A DNA stretch of 64,000 bases from Polyporus tsugae (Eukaryota > Basidiomycota > Agaricomycetes > Polyporales > Polyporaceae): NCBI GenBank assembly GCA_024305745.1, contig JAHRBS010000002.1, positions 1,178,001 through 1,242,000 of the forward strand. Direction: 5' to 3'. A program made the position numbers and the translations under genes. Position 1 is the stretch's first letter, and every line of letters begins with the position of its first letter. The notes under the pieces were generated by a model. That model saw nothing but the letters and a program-made list of their open reading frames with translations. It searched no databases and was not told the DNA's origin. This document shows, in pieces, positions 1 to 11,820 of this stretch.

Positions 1-246
1 CACCACTCACCAGTACAACTGTGCTCGTCGCGGTGGACGAGCGGACGTTGGCAGGAAAATTCGACGCACAATTTTCAGGGTGCAAGTTTAGGGCAGGTCT
101 CCTTCCCAGGAGCCCGTGACCCGGTTCCGACATAGACGCTCAGGGGTGTGGGTGGGCATCTTATCAGACAACAGCAATGATCTCGATGGCACGGCCCTCA
201 ACAACACCTCGGCCGAACGCTTTCCTCCCTCCTCTCACCAACGACC

Positions 247-1647
247 ATGATACCTCGGTCTGCTTTGACTAAACTTACTTTCTGCAACCAAGCGGTCCCT
301 CCGAGGTTCGCATGGGCATGTCGCCAACAGACACGGGCTGCGTCTTCCGTCATGAAGCCAATCGAGTTGCACTACGACAAGGTTGTTCCGCCAGACGGGA
401 ATGCGGCTGACCAACCCCTAGTCATCCTCCATGGGCTATTGTACGTGCTTGATCCTGCTTCCCTAGAATTACGCTGACGCGATCGCTATCGTAGTGGGTC
501 AAAACGGAACTTCGGGTCGCTTTCGAAGGCGTTCGCGAAGGATCTCGACCGGCCAGTGTATACCTTGGTGCGCTGTCGTCCAGATCACGCGCACGACCCT
601 TCCTCACGCGCCAAGTAGGACCTGCGCAACCATGGCACGTCCCCACACGCGGAGCCCCACTCATACCCCGCGATGGCCACGGACGTCCTCCACTTCTTCA
701 AGGCTCACAATCTGTCAAACGTCTCTCTGCTCGGCCATTCAATGTAAGCATGGTGAGCTGCCACGCCCAGCCTATAAAACTCACCTCACGCGTACCCCAC
801 GTGTTCCTCCGCGTTACGTTAGGGGCGGCAAAGTTGCAATGGCTGTCGCCCTCGACCCGGCGCTGCCACCCGCACTGCTCACCCACTTGATTGTCGCGGA
901 TATCGCACCGGCGCGGGGCCCCCTCTCCCCCGAGTTTCAAAGCTACATCGAAGCGATGAAGATGATAGAAGCTAACGAGGTCAAGACGCGCCAGGAGGCG
1001 GACCGCGTTCTCCAACCGTACGAGCAGGTACTGTCCCACACCCATACATGCCTCCAACCGCACCCGCACGCGCGCCCCGGCGGAAATGGGTCTGGCCCGG
1101 AGCACGAGAGATTCTAACGGCGCTAGTCAGGATCCTATGACGCGCGCGTTCCTGCTCATGAACCTCGAGCATCCGACAGCTCATCACCAGCGCCCGCTCA
1201 AGTTCCGCGTGCCCGTTGGGTTGCTCGGCGATTCAATACCGGAAATCGGAGGGTTTCCTTGGTCGCCTGGCGAGAGGACGTTCGACGGTCCGACGTTGTT
1301 TATCAAGGGGACGAAGAGCAAGTGCGTGTCGCGACCGACGGGTTCTTGAACTCTAGAAGGGGTGCTGACTCTTGCTGCTGCAGATATATCAATAGACATA
1401 ACGTCGGCTCTGCGAAAGCATTCTTTCCAAATATGATCCTCGAGGAGTTGGACACTGGACACTGGGGTAAGTTCGCAGATCGTGTGCTATCTACTGGCCT
1501 CGCAGCTGATTTTACCATGGCGGCACCCAGTACATTCGGAACGGCATGTGTTTTCTCGCTGGTTCTTGACTTCTATCGCTCACAGACGCTTGGTCCAGGC
1601 CCAACGAGTTCAAGACCCTGGTCTCAGATTTTATCAAGAGCAATTGA
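247..1647 (+). CDS. ABHD11/Imo32-like mitochondrial alpha/beta hydrolase
   Basis: Eight-exon model: 247-440, 495-567, 619-743, 823-1027, 1131-1321, 1384-1466, 1531-1543 and 1599-1647. All phases close and give 310 residues. Visible motifs are HGLFGSKRNF near residue 60 (oxyanion-hole loop), DLRNHG, the nucleophile elbow GHSMGGK, and a C-terminal GHWVHSERPNEF carrying the catalytic His. These place it in the ABHD11/Imo32 group of serine hydrolases. The first 30 or so residues are basic and poor in acids with RR/QT motifs, as in a mitochondrial presequence, so a mitochondrial location is inferred. The last intron starts with GC instead of GT (1544-1598) and follows a 13-nt exon. With that splice the conserved GHWVH...PNEF end is restored exactly; without it the frame fails. 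Substrate is not predictable from sequence. Confidence 0.9.
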
Positions 1648-1802
1648 TTATGGCAATGGAATCATCCGCATATAGAGCATGCCACGCCCCATATCAATGA
1701 CACCGAGTATATACTACCAGTGAACCATATACCACGCACGCGAACCGTATCCCAAAGTTAGACCAGTACAACATAGACAATATAGCAAGACGCATATACC
1801 GA

Positions 1803-3703
1803 TTACAATGCATAAGCCCACGGAGTCGCTATACTCCATAAGGACGAAGACCTCCTAACAAAGTGAGCCTGGCCAGCCTTGTCGTTCACAGCCTCCAGCA
1901 AAGCGCGACGAAGATCCGTCGAGGCTGAGCCCTTCTTCGGATAAACAGAAGGACAAGCAACGTGACCAGAACCACATGCCAGAGCGAGAGCACGAAGAGA
2001 TTGCGCGCTGTCGGCGATAACCCCAGCTTGGTGAAGCAGCGAAATGAGCCCATCGAGCCGAGCCTCCGGTGGGACCTGCGGTAACGGCTTGTCCAGCGGG
2101 TCCCGAGGCAGCGGCTTGTCCAGCGGTCCTTCGGGCAGCGGCTTGTCGCAGTTCCGTTGATGCTGCAGTGTCACCTGTGCGGTCTCGCGCTCGTGCTTCA
2201 GCTGAGGTGGTTCTTCCTGATATCGATCCTGTGATGGTCGACCGGACTCGTGGAGCACAGGGACAGAGCAGTGGCACTGCGGCTGCGAAAGTCCCTCGAT
2301 CTGCTGTGGCGCGACGACCACGTTCCCATCGCCATCGCCGCGCACAATAACGGGCTCCGAGATGGATTCGCGCGATAATCTCCGCGCGTGCTCCGATCCA
2401 AGCGCGACCGGGAACACGTCCGTTGACGTCACGAGCTCTGGCGGCGGGAGAGTTGAAGTGATCGGCCGCCCGTGTTCAGAGCCAAGTACCGTGTCTGCTG
2501 ACGATGCGGTCTGGTGCAAGACGCGGTGCGGCGCGTCCTGCTGCGGCACGGCGGATGGATATGTGGAGGACGCGATCGACTCTTGCTGCGGGTTGACGAT
2601 CTCGCGTAGCGCGGGCTGGTTTGGGAGGACGAGAGGACGCAGCTTGGGTCTCCGGTTCTTGCGCCGTGGGCCGCGAAGAGGGACTCGAGGTTGGGCGGCG
2701 GTCTGAGCGGCCAGGTTGATACCAGTGGTGGGCGACTGAGGTTCGATGCCGGAAACCCAGATGTGAAGGCGTGATTTCACTTCGGAAGACGTGTCGGCGT
2801 GGGCCTGAGGCGGGCGGTAAAGATACACGGAGAGGTCGCTGAGCGGGGACCGGGCCTGGATCTCGGGGTCATCTGTTTCGGAGGAATTTTCCAGGCAGGA
2901 TAGCCGAGAATTGACGATTGGACCATGAGAGGGTTTGCCAATGTCGCCGAGGAATACAGAAGGTGATGCGCGCGAAAAGGGATCGAAAACATCTTCGTTG
3001 CAGTCTGTTCGAGACTTGTCATCGGTAGAATCGAGGTCGGAGCGACGGAGGAGATTGAAAGCAAAGCGTGGCGACAGAGGAGAAAGCGATGAGAATGGGA
3101 ATTTGAGTCTTGGCGAGCTCAGTCGGTCTGTGAGATTCGGATTGTGGCTGGAACGGAGGGTAAAGAGCCTCTTAACACCTCGACGCTGGGCAAGTGTAAC
3201 TTCCTCTGCTGCGAAATCGGGTGAGGGAGACGGCGAAGAGTTATCAAAGAGAGTGAATGCGTTGGGCGAAAATGATAGAAAGCCATCGCTTGTTCCAAAG
3301 AGAGAAGAGCCAGTACGATTCGTCAACGGAGAGAAGTTGGGAGTGGACAAGTCGGTTAGAGATGGGCAACTCGCGGAAGAGTAAACAATGCTGGGAGATG
3401 CGCCGCCACGGTCAATGAACTGTGGGAGGGGACCTGGAAACGAGCCTTGAGGGATGTTACTGGAACGCAGCTCAGATGGTGGATCAACGGCTTGCACAGA
3501 TGTTCCAACAGAGTGAGATTCGATGTCTACGAATAACATTCCGTGAGGTGGCTGACAAGGTATATAGACTCAAGTAAGTGGGGCAGCTCACCGTCAGTCC
3601 TTGCGAGAATTGGCAAGCTAGCCTTGCGACTTGTACCGGGTCGGTGTGACTTGGGAGAGCTGATATTCAGTTTCTGTGCAAAGGTAGAAAGAACGCTTGA
3701 CAT
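1803..3703 (-). CDS. Ser/Pro-rich hypothetical protein with KPLP repeats
   Basis: Two exons, 3703-3592 and 3526-1803, joined in phase to give 611 residues. The start at 3703 has a strong fungal context (gccaccATG). The first exon codes for a short basic Ser/Thr-rich N-terminus (MSSVLSTFAQKL). Most of the protein is low complexity and rich in Ser, Pro and charged residues. Near the C-terminus a repeated DKPLP element occurs three times in tandem, which could serve as a proline-rich ligand. The last 90 residues look more ordered and contain a leucine-rich helix (LDGLISLLHQAG). I do not recognise a family. The gene converges with the ABHD11-like gene, whose stop lies about 155 bp away. Confidence 0.75.
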
Positions 3704-4764
3704 GGTGGCGACTGAGCTATGATGTGCAATGGAAGAAGCGTTGCAATATGCCGCATCTTGAGACAAATATATTTGCGAGGATGACAGTAGCTGACTTGCG
3801 ATCCAGACTAGATGACACGTCAGTCACCACAACCAAAGCAATATCAACGCGCCCCTGTCATCCAGACGAATGTCTTCGTTCTAGAGCGAGTATTGAGGCA
3901 GGCTTGCTGAGTGCCGCGGAACCGCGATGCCTGAGTCGATGCATGTGCATCAGGTGCGTAGACGCCATCTCTTGACATACGCGTTGGACTACCCTGGATA
4001 TAATCGCTGTTCGCACCAAGAACGGGGTGTGAACTCAGTTGGCGTGCTATTCATCGGACGTCGAACATTGAACTCGCCTGTGGAGAAAGGGGGATCGGGT
4101 AGATCATGGAGGATCATGGTCAGGTCTGGTCGTCAGAAGTCGGCCGGCCCCGCGACGGCTTCCGCCTGCAGGCCGCCTCGATTCACGAGGCAGCATCAGC
4201 CTGAGGGCAGCACGCCGCTTAGCTTCACGTAAAAGAGCATGTTGATCCTCTTCTCTCAGCATCTCTGTCCTCGGGGCTCTCGTTGCTGTTTAACCCGTAC
4301 GACGCGGCCACTGCGTTGCTTTGCCTCAGCTCTCGCCGCGCCAGGTCTAGACAAGAGCGTCTCTGGAGCGATATGCACGAAAACACGCGTTTCCGGCATT
4401 CCAGCCCATAGCCCTACAGGGCAGGACGACTCTCAACCAAGCACCGCCTGTACGTGGTCCTTGATAAGGATGCGGCGGACAGCCTCTGGACGTGGAGGGA
4501 TGAGCGGGAGGAAGGGCGCTGCTGGGAATGAAGGGGAGGACCGAGGGGATATCAGGGTTTGGACTCGGATGGATGGCGTATCTCTGAGTCTCCCGTTCAA
4601 AGTTCATCGTTCATCGCCATCAGTGGGCCGCAAGGTGCGAATGAACGGTCTTCTTGTCCAGAACATGACCGCATTAAATGAAGTTCCCTCTTTGGTCGTC
4701 CGCGGTTCTCATGCTCCACGCCTGCAGTGAGCGTGGCCTCCATGCTCTCTCCTTCAGAGCTTAG
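3704..4764. other. Intergenic region, 1.06 kb, no convincing gene
   Basis: This separates the diverging 3703 (-) and 4765 (+) genes. Open frames exist on both strands, but they lack recognisable motifs and clear splice structure. It probably holds both promoters and 5' leaders. Confidence 0.5.
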
Positions 4765-7700
4765 ATGCACTGCGGCAGCGTGAGCTATCTCCTCAAAAGC
4801 CCCAATCTCTTGCCTCCGTCTCGGATCGTACGCCCTTCCTTTGATAACCTCTCTGCTCCCCGTTCTCACCTCCGCCACATCCACCCCCTCTTGTCTCAGT
4901 ACGTTCTCACCCGCGTCTTTGTGCGATAGAGTTCATGACAGCTAACCTTGGTCATTGTCCCTCAAAGTCATGAGTTTAGCGGCCTTTCTTCCACTACGCT
5001 CCCCACCTTATCCATATCACCGGTCGCCCCCTGACGCATTCTCCCCGCGGGTGAACTTCAGGTCAGTGTTTCATACGTCTTGTTCAGACACGCTGAAGCC
5101 GACCGACGCCAGCGCCCGCAGTCCACGGCTTGTACTGGCCCCAATGAGCCGAGTACCACGGATCCAGACATCTTCCAGAGGAGACAGCGACCTCCCAGTG
5201 AGTGGAGACATATGCTTCTCATTCCATTAGCTCAACGTTACTCGTACTTCAGCGCGACCCGTCAGATTGGGTGGACAAGGACCTGTTATCTTACGTTCAA
5301 TACAACTACTCCCCGGTCGAGGCATCGCCCTTGTCCGCCGTCATCGAGAGGGATCGACTGACTCCGAGGGCCCTATGGTACCTCCAGGCTGAACCAGAGC
5401 AACTTTTCGCGTGAGTTCTAGACTTTCTATTCGTACGATTCACACCTCACACACTTGCTGCTAGCATTGCCGAGGAAGAATCTCTACGAGACACATTGCT
5501 AGGCCTTGCGCTGTCTCTGAAACCCGCTGTGTCTCCTACCACTCCCCGAGTTCGCCATGTGAGGAGACTGTCGGAAGACCTCGAACGTCCTCCGCCACCG
5601 CCGCCGCCTCCTCCACCGACGCCTCCAACCCCCGAGGAACCGGAGCTTGAGGAAGATGACGATGTCGCCGAGAGCATCGTCAGTGACTGGGCGCTTGACG
5701 AAGACTTGGATGACGACCACAGCCCAACACCCGCCATCGATGATCTCGGCGACCTGGCTGCCTCTGCTGCACAGCCCGAACCACCACTCGAGGGATTGGG
5801 TCTTCACACCGGCGAACCACACCTGGACGCCGTCACCACGCCCCATCCCATTCCTATCGGCAGCGAAGATCTCATCAACCTCGAGGATGACCTACAGCCA
5901 ACGGTGCCCCAAGAGGAAGCCCCCGAGCCACACGTAACCCGCACCGACACAGATACAGCCGGTGATGATCCTCCAGTGGAAGAGCCGACCTCTTCGCAAA
6001 GCGCGTCAACGGGTGCCCACGTGCCAAACATCACCGAGGAGAAGCCAGCTGCCGCCACGCATCACGCAGATCCCCCTGCTCCCCCGGACGAGCCTTCTGC
6101 TTCCCGGGATGCTGGCGCTGGCATGCCCGCCGATCCTGTTGCTGGCTCTAATACTTTCGCCTCGCCCATCGAGGACGACGATCTTGTGAATCCCTGGCTA
6201 GAAGATCCCTTGGAATTTGACACCTTGTCCACTTCTGCCGTAGATCCGGCGCGCACGGCTACCCCTACGTCTGATTACCATGACGCCAATAGCACCCATG
6301 GCGATGAGGGCGAGCGACGGGAGACTCCTCCCGTGGAACAGGAACCTGAATCGTCTCCTGTTCACCCTCAACAGCGGGACGGACATGCGACGTCTGGTGA
6401 CGAAGAGCAGTCTACTGCCGAGACGTCTCTTCCCGCTGAGGCGTCTCTCCCCACTGAGACATCTCTCCCCGCTGAGACATCTTTCGCAGAGGCGTCTCTC
6501 CCCGCTGAGGCGTCTCTCCCCGCTGAGGTGTCTCTCCCCACTGAGGCGTCTTCCCCCGCTGAGACTCCCGCTGAAGGAGAATCCGGCGAGAATATGAGCT
6601 CTGGCGACGACCCACCGAGGCGCGAGGAGGTGCAACAGGAGAACTCAGTACCGACGCCCTCCGAGGAACCCGTCCAGACCCTACCTCCCGCCACTGAACC
6701 CGCTCAGCCCCCACCTGCCACCACCGAACCCGCTCAGCCCCCACCTGCCACCACCGAACCCGCTCAGTCCCCACCTGCCACCACCGACCCCGTCCCCCCT
6801 CCGTCTGAAGAGACCACACAGGCCCAGGAGGGACATGCTTCTCCAGCGACGGATCCGGCATGTGAGGAGACGACGCATGTGGGCTTGGACCACTCGAAGG
6901 ACACCCAGCCTGAAGAGCTTTCTGCGCAGTCGACGTCGTCTGGCATCCCGGCATCGGAGCAGACTCAGGAGACTGTCGAGGCTGAGGACCGCAAGTCCGG
7001 TGATCTCGGCGGCGAGGAGGCTATCGGCGAAGTTGGCGAGGACGAGGAGGCGACCGTTTCACCGAATATGACGACGGAGCTCGCCGAGACTACCGCACCG
7101 CCCGTCGCTACCCCTGATGCGGCCGACAAATCTCCTGTAACCGAAGAGTCGTCCGAGGGTGAAGCATCTGGCACCCAGGGTAACGATCAGCCCTCCGCAA
7201 CAGAGACGCCCACAGTGCAGGCCGAGGCCGAGGTGGAGGATTCTTCATCGCCGGCGCAAAGCGAGAACGCGCCGGAGACGTCCTCAGTCCAGCTGGATGC
7301 TCCGGTCATCGAGAGCACCCCTTTGCACTCGCTGGCCGCGACGACGACGACGGAGACAGCAGTGTCCGACGTCCCGCCCTCGCCCACTATCATGCTTAGA
7401 TCAGGTATCGAGGCACAGCTACTCTTCCGGGATCCCGAGTCCACCGAGCAGACGCCTTCCGCGAGTCCGAGCGACACCCCGCCGGACGCGTCATCCAGTC
7501 CAAGCGAGTCGCGTCAGACGAGCCCTCCCGTTGAGACGGAGGCCGCGAAACCACCCCCGCTTGCTAGACCTGTCGGCATCGCGTTGTCGTCCTTTGAGTC
7601 CGTCTCGTCCGTCAACACCATTGAGAAGAAGTCACTTGCGGCTCTGGAGCCGATCAAGACTGCATTTGAGCCCGCAGTTTCGCGGACGGCAGCAACTCCC

Positions 7701-8861
7701 GCTAGCACCACTTCGCGATCAGGCTCTTTTGGACCGGAGCGTCCAGCATGGGGTCAAGCAACGGTACCACCTTCTGCTCCGAAGCGTCCAGCATGGGGAT
7801 CGGCGGCTCAATCTCCGGCTAGCAAGGCGAAGAGCATGTTCTCTTCGTTCACGTCTTCTGTTTTCGCCTTCGGTTCCTCCTCGGAGCCTGCCACGCGCAA
7901 CGCTTCTCAGGAGAGGGAGCCCCCCGCACCCCGTACCCCCGTCATTCCCGCTTCCGCTCGACAACTCCCTGGCGCTGGTCAAAGCCAATGGGGCCAACAC
8001 AGGAACTGGGCCTCTGTCGAGTCACCACCCACATTGAACCAGCAATCTCGGAAGTCGAGCCTGCCCCCTCCACCTGCCATAGAATCGTCGGGTAACGCAA
8101 GTCCAGCTCCAGTGCCAGATCCTACCCGCGGCAAGCCAGCGTCAACGCCTGAGCCATCGCCTCCGGAAGGATCTACGACCGAGAAGACTGACCCAGAGGC
8201 GGAGAAGGAGGCCACTGAGGCGCTGTCAGATGGTGTCGTCGTTGATTCCGGGATGCCCAGCGCTGAGAACGGCGCGCCGGTGCGAGACGCAGAGTCTAGC
8301 CGCGCTCCTCCCGTTGAGCGCAACGCTACACCAGAAGGTGGCGCCCCGGATGAGAACAACGCAAAGGATCAGGACGACACCAATGGCGTCGACGACGAAG
8401 ACATGATTAACATCACTGCTGACGACGTCGCCGAAGCCGACAAGGAGGCAGGGTTCGAACTTCAGCTGCAAGGAGGCCTGAACGGCGGTGAGGATGAGGA
8501 TGAGGACACACCCCTCGATCGCCGGTTAGAGCGCGTTCGTCAGATCACTGGCGACTCTGTGTCTAGCGTTGTTACATCGGATGCGGAGATTCAGGGCGAC
8601 GATGAGCAGTCTGGTCGGCGCATGGGGCCGAAACTTCAGACATCTGGCCTGTCTGACGAAGCTGACGACGTTGGCTCGCCCGCTGGCGAGAGCCCTATTG
8701 TAGGAGTCAGTTCCATGTGCCTTCCACCTTGTGGTTTCCGATCGTTGTACTCACGCCGCGCTGTCTTGCAGAGCCCTTCAACGACTATCTCTGCAGCAGA
8801 GAAAAGGCGACAGAAGAAGGCGAGACAGAGGGCTAGAGGCGGGAAGAGCGGCGGTACCTGA
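4765..8861 (+). CDS. Large acidic Pro/Glu/Ser-rich repeat protein
   Basis: The main exon runs from about 5466 to 8861. An upstream exon in phase ends ...QLFA at 5411 and joins it through the intron 5412-5465. Further 5' exons are probable: an open frame with coding-like GC3 starts at ATG 4765 and ends at a gtacgt donor near 4899, but the joins between 4900 and 5240 could not be closed, so the start is provisional. The N-terminal part (PSDWVDKDLLSYVQYNY...) is the only ordered-looking segment. Next come a polyproline run of 10 residues, then about 1,000 acidic, disordered residues. These include a run of LPAE(A/T)S-type repeats (6415-6570) and TEPAQPPPAT repeats (6680-6790). The C-terminus is basic (KRRQKKARQRARGGK). 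A 72-bp segment at 8700-8771 looks like an intron although it is stop-free. I do not recognise a family; a scaffold or cortical/cytoskeletal role would be a guess. Confidence 0.75.
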
Positions 8862-9357
8862 GTGTATGTATCTTCCTTGAACTGTTGTACGCTGTATCTC
8901 TATATGTTGTATGTTGTCTATGTTACTTTACGTCGATTCCTCGGGATACCCTACCTGTACACATGTATATTCTCGATCTTGTAGTATGTACTCCTTATGA
9001 TCTGTTTTATAACACGCTACCATCTGAATCCTGACTTGAAATCCGCCGTATACGACCGGTATTCGCATAACGATGCCTTGGTGCTTAGGATGTGAGCCTC
9101 GATGTTCGTAATTTCCGTCTGGTTAATAACAATGAGCGAGAATTGATTAGCGACCAAACCACTCATAGTGGTCATGGAGCCAAAGCAAAGTGAACAGTTT
9201 ATAAAGTGTCCAGGACGGCATTAGCGGCCAAGAGCAGTCGTCGAAAACACTAATCAACTGATGGAACAAGAATTTATTTTTGTTGCGAGAAGCTGGTATG
9301 ATACATGGGCGTGTAAAGAGGCATCCAAGAACACTTGTAAAAGTGGTATTTGGAAGG
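8862..9357. other. Intergenic between convergent genes, 3' UTR-like
   Basis: This T/G-rich sequence with repeated tgtatgt/tgttgta blocks just after the acidic protein's stop resembles fungal 3' UTR and polyadenylation-efficiency sequence. No coding frame with support is seen. Confidence 0.45.
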
Positions 9358-11748
9358 TTATCGAGACGGGCCAACGACGAACTCCTTTGTCTTAAAGGTG
9401 GCAAGCTGGTTCGTGGTCGCATCATCGAGGCCCAGCTGCACCTGGACCAACTCGGGAGGAGTCAAAGCCAGCCACTGCAAACAGCGACGAGTAAGCACAT
9501 GCGCCGAAAAGACGCTAACAGCCACTCACTTGTCGCAAGCTGACATCCTGGAAGCGACCTGAACATGTTTGTCGTGAGCAAATCGTCAGAAGCCCATCAA
9601 TGGCTGGCAATGTAGACGTACCGGCGTTCAAGATCTCCAGGAAGTGGAGCGTGTCGTTTCCGGTGTTTTCTACGTAGTGTCCTGGGGAAAGACGACGCAA
9701 AGATGGTGAAAATCAATCCTTCTCAGGAATAGCCGTCACTTACCCATCGACGCTGGGACAAATCCGGTATCACCGGCCTGTGGAACGTCGTGCGCACACT
9801 TAGAACCACCAGATCGGAAAGGTAGGTCAGAGGACGCGCGCGTACCTGGTAGTCGAACGTCCTAGCCGTGGCCGATCCCGCGAAGATCGTGATACGACCC
9901 GTGCCGTTTCTGCATTATGGAAGAGTTCTCGTCAGCAAGGACGCAGTCATAATCCGAGGAAACGGAGAACGCACGCACATAAAGAAGGTCCACTCGTCTT
10001 GAGTGGGATGCCACTATGTATTGCACGCCTGTGAGTAATTTATTCACGTGTCATATCTGCGAACTTACATGGAGTTCCCTGCGTGCGGCGTTAGTGCGGC
10101 GGTAGAGGGTAGAACATAAAGGCAAAGGCACACACACCTCATAGCACCGGGCTCGACAGTCACTTCCAATGCAGAGAGCTCTGTTGCGACCGGGAACGTG
10201 GTCTCATCGACAGTCTTAACGGTCCCGCCTGCCACTTGTTGTGCTTTGACTTGCGATAGTGCGAATGTAAAGGGACTCGGGAGTCTTCCTTGAGGGTCAC
10301 TAGGAGGCTGCTGGTTGAGAGGAGGGGGGGCTGTTGCGTCAAAGATACTTTCAGCAAATGGAAAGATACAGTAGATGGTAATATTAGATACGTACTGCTC
10401 GGGAATATGTATAGCTCCTGGCTGGGAACATTGTTGAAGGCCGAGATATTGGTCTGGAAGTTTTTGGCGACAACTTCCTTGGGAACGTGCGACAACCAAT
10501 CGGTCAGCTGCGCCGTTGTCGGTGTCAGTGTGTTAGGATTACAGGTGTGCACTTCCTAACAGGGACTGACCGAAAACGTCGACTCATCGCTGAAGGACCC
10601 GTCGGGGAATACCTGGATGACGTCATGATCAGGAGGAGGAACCTCCTCCGAGTATGGCTCACTCACAAGCACGAACTCTGCACCGTCTTCGCTCTCGCCC
10701 GTTGCTTGGAGGCTGTGAGGCATTCCAGCTGGGAAGTACCAAAGGTCACCGGGATTCTTGGAAATTGTTGATGAGCGACCGTCTATTTAGTTACGGCGAG
10801 TCGAACGAAACATACCACGTGGCCAATAAAGTTCTGGCCGTCTGAATTGATGGCTGTAACTTGAACAGACCCCTACCTCCAGCGTTGGTCGGTATTTCCT
10901 CGGTCGTGGTAAACGGTACACACCTTCAAAATATACGCCCACTTTGGGAGACGACATTCGTCAGCATCTTCGGCTTTGTCGGTGGTCACGAATAGACTCT
11001 GCACGGTACCTCAGAAGACTTGTGCCAATGGAGCTCCCTAGTTTCCCCTTATGAGTTCGTGCAATATATCCAGGCTTCTCGAAGTGCAAATGCTCACCGA
11101 ATCGCACCAGCCGCCAGGCGCATGTTCACACCAGCGATTGCTGCATGGGACTTGAGCTTCCTGCCTATTGTTAGACGTGACTAATACTCACAAGTCGCAA
11201 TAGGCATGACGCCCTCTAAAGCACGTCGTTAGCGGTTGACGCTTGCCAGATGCGGCGCGTAGGTCCACGCCCGAGGAGGAACGTGTTCGGCACGTACGGT
11301 TTTGCACGCGGGCCCAGCCTCCCGTCTGGAGACGGTTGTGGCTCAGAGCGAACGGCCACTTAGCGTTCTGGCTATATTCGCGAAAGGGGTCAGCGTCCAG
11401 GGTCCAGGTACGCGTCAAAGTTCAAAGAGGCACTTACAGTTCCCCGTGGTCTGTCGTTGGCGGTGCGAGCAAGTCTGGGTTCTGTAGCTCGACGGGGACG
11501 TTCGGCGCGCCAATTTCTACCGTCCCCAGCTGCCCACGGATGGGCTCTGGGATGATGTTGCTACCGGGGGAGAATATGATGTTGTTCGGGTCGTCGCTCG
11601 CGATCGGGGTCGTCGCGTCTGGCGGCGGGATCGCCAGGGTCGCAGACGGGGAGACTTTGGCACCTGCGGATACGCTGGCTGCCGGTGCAGCTAGCGCAGT
11701 CCCGCAGAGCAGGGACGAGGCGAAGACGAGGAGGAGTGCGCGGGCCAT
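9358..11748 (-). CDS. Oxalate decarboxylase (secreted bicupin)
   Basis: This enzyme converts oxalate to formate and CO2 with manganese; wood-decay fungi use it to manage secreted oxalate. The model starts at 11748 with a clear signal peptide (MARALLLVFASSLLCGTALA). It then continues through about 18 short exons to a stop at 9358. Landmarks in order are DLLAPPTTDHGELQNAKWPF, SHNRLQTGGWARVQN, MPIAT..AGVNMRL, cupin 1 metal site ELHWHKSSEWAYILK with GDLWYFPAGMPHSLQ, the linker, then cupin 2 metal site ELHWHPTQDEWTFF with GDTGFVPASMGHYVEN. Each cupin keeps the three His and one Glu ligands. The C-terminus is WLALTPPELVQ...FVVGPSR. The active-site lid between cupins was not resolved. Very high intron density is usual for basidiomycete copies. 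A TATA box lies 65 bp upstream of the ATG. Confidence 0.95.
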
Positions 11749-11810
11749 TGCAGAGACAGTGACTGCCGATGAAGCCTGGCGGTAGAGAGATATTGCATTT
11801 TAGCAGAGGC

Positions 11811-11820
11811 TCTTTATACC
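11811..11820 (-). promoter_or_regulatory. TATA box of the oxalate decarboxylase gene
   Basis: GGTATAAAGA on the minus strand, about 65 bp before the start codon at 11748. That spacing fits a short 5' leader in an inducible secreted-enzyme gene. Confidence 0.6.

Noticed and set aside
7159..8037. 292-codon Arg/Ser/Pro-rich frame
   Set aside because: It is a shifted frame of the acidic repeat protein; composition is that expected from reading Glu/Pro/Ser codons out of frame.
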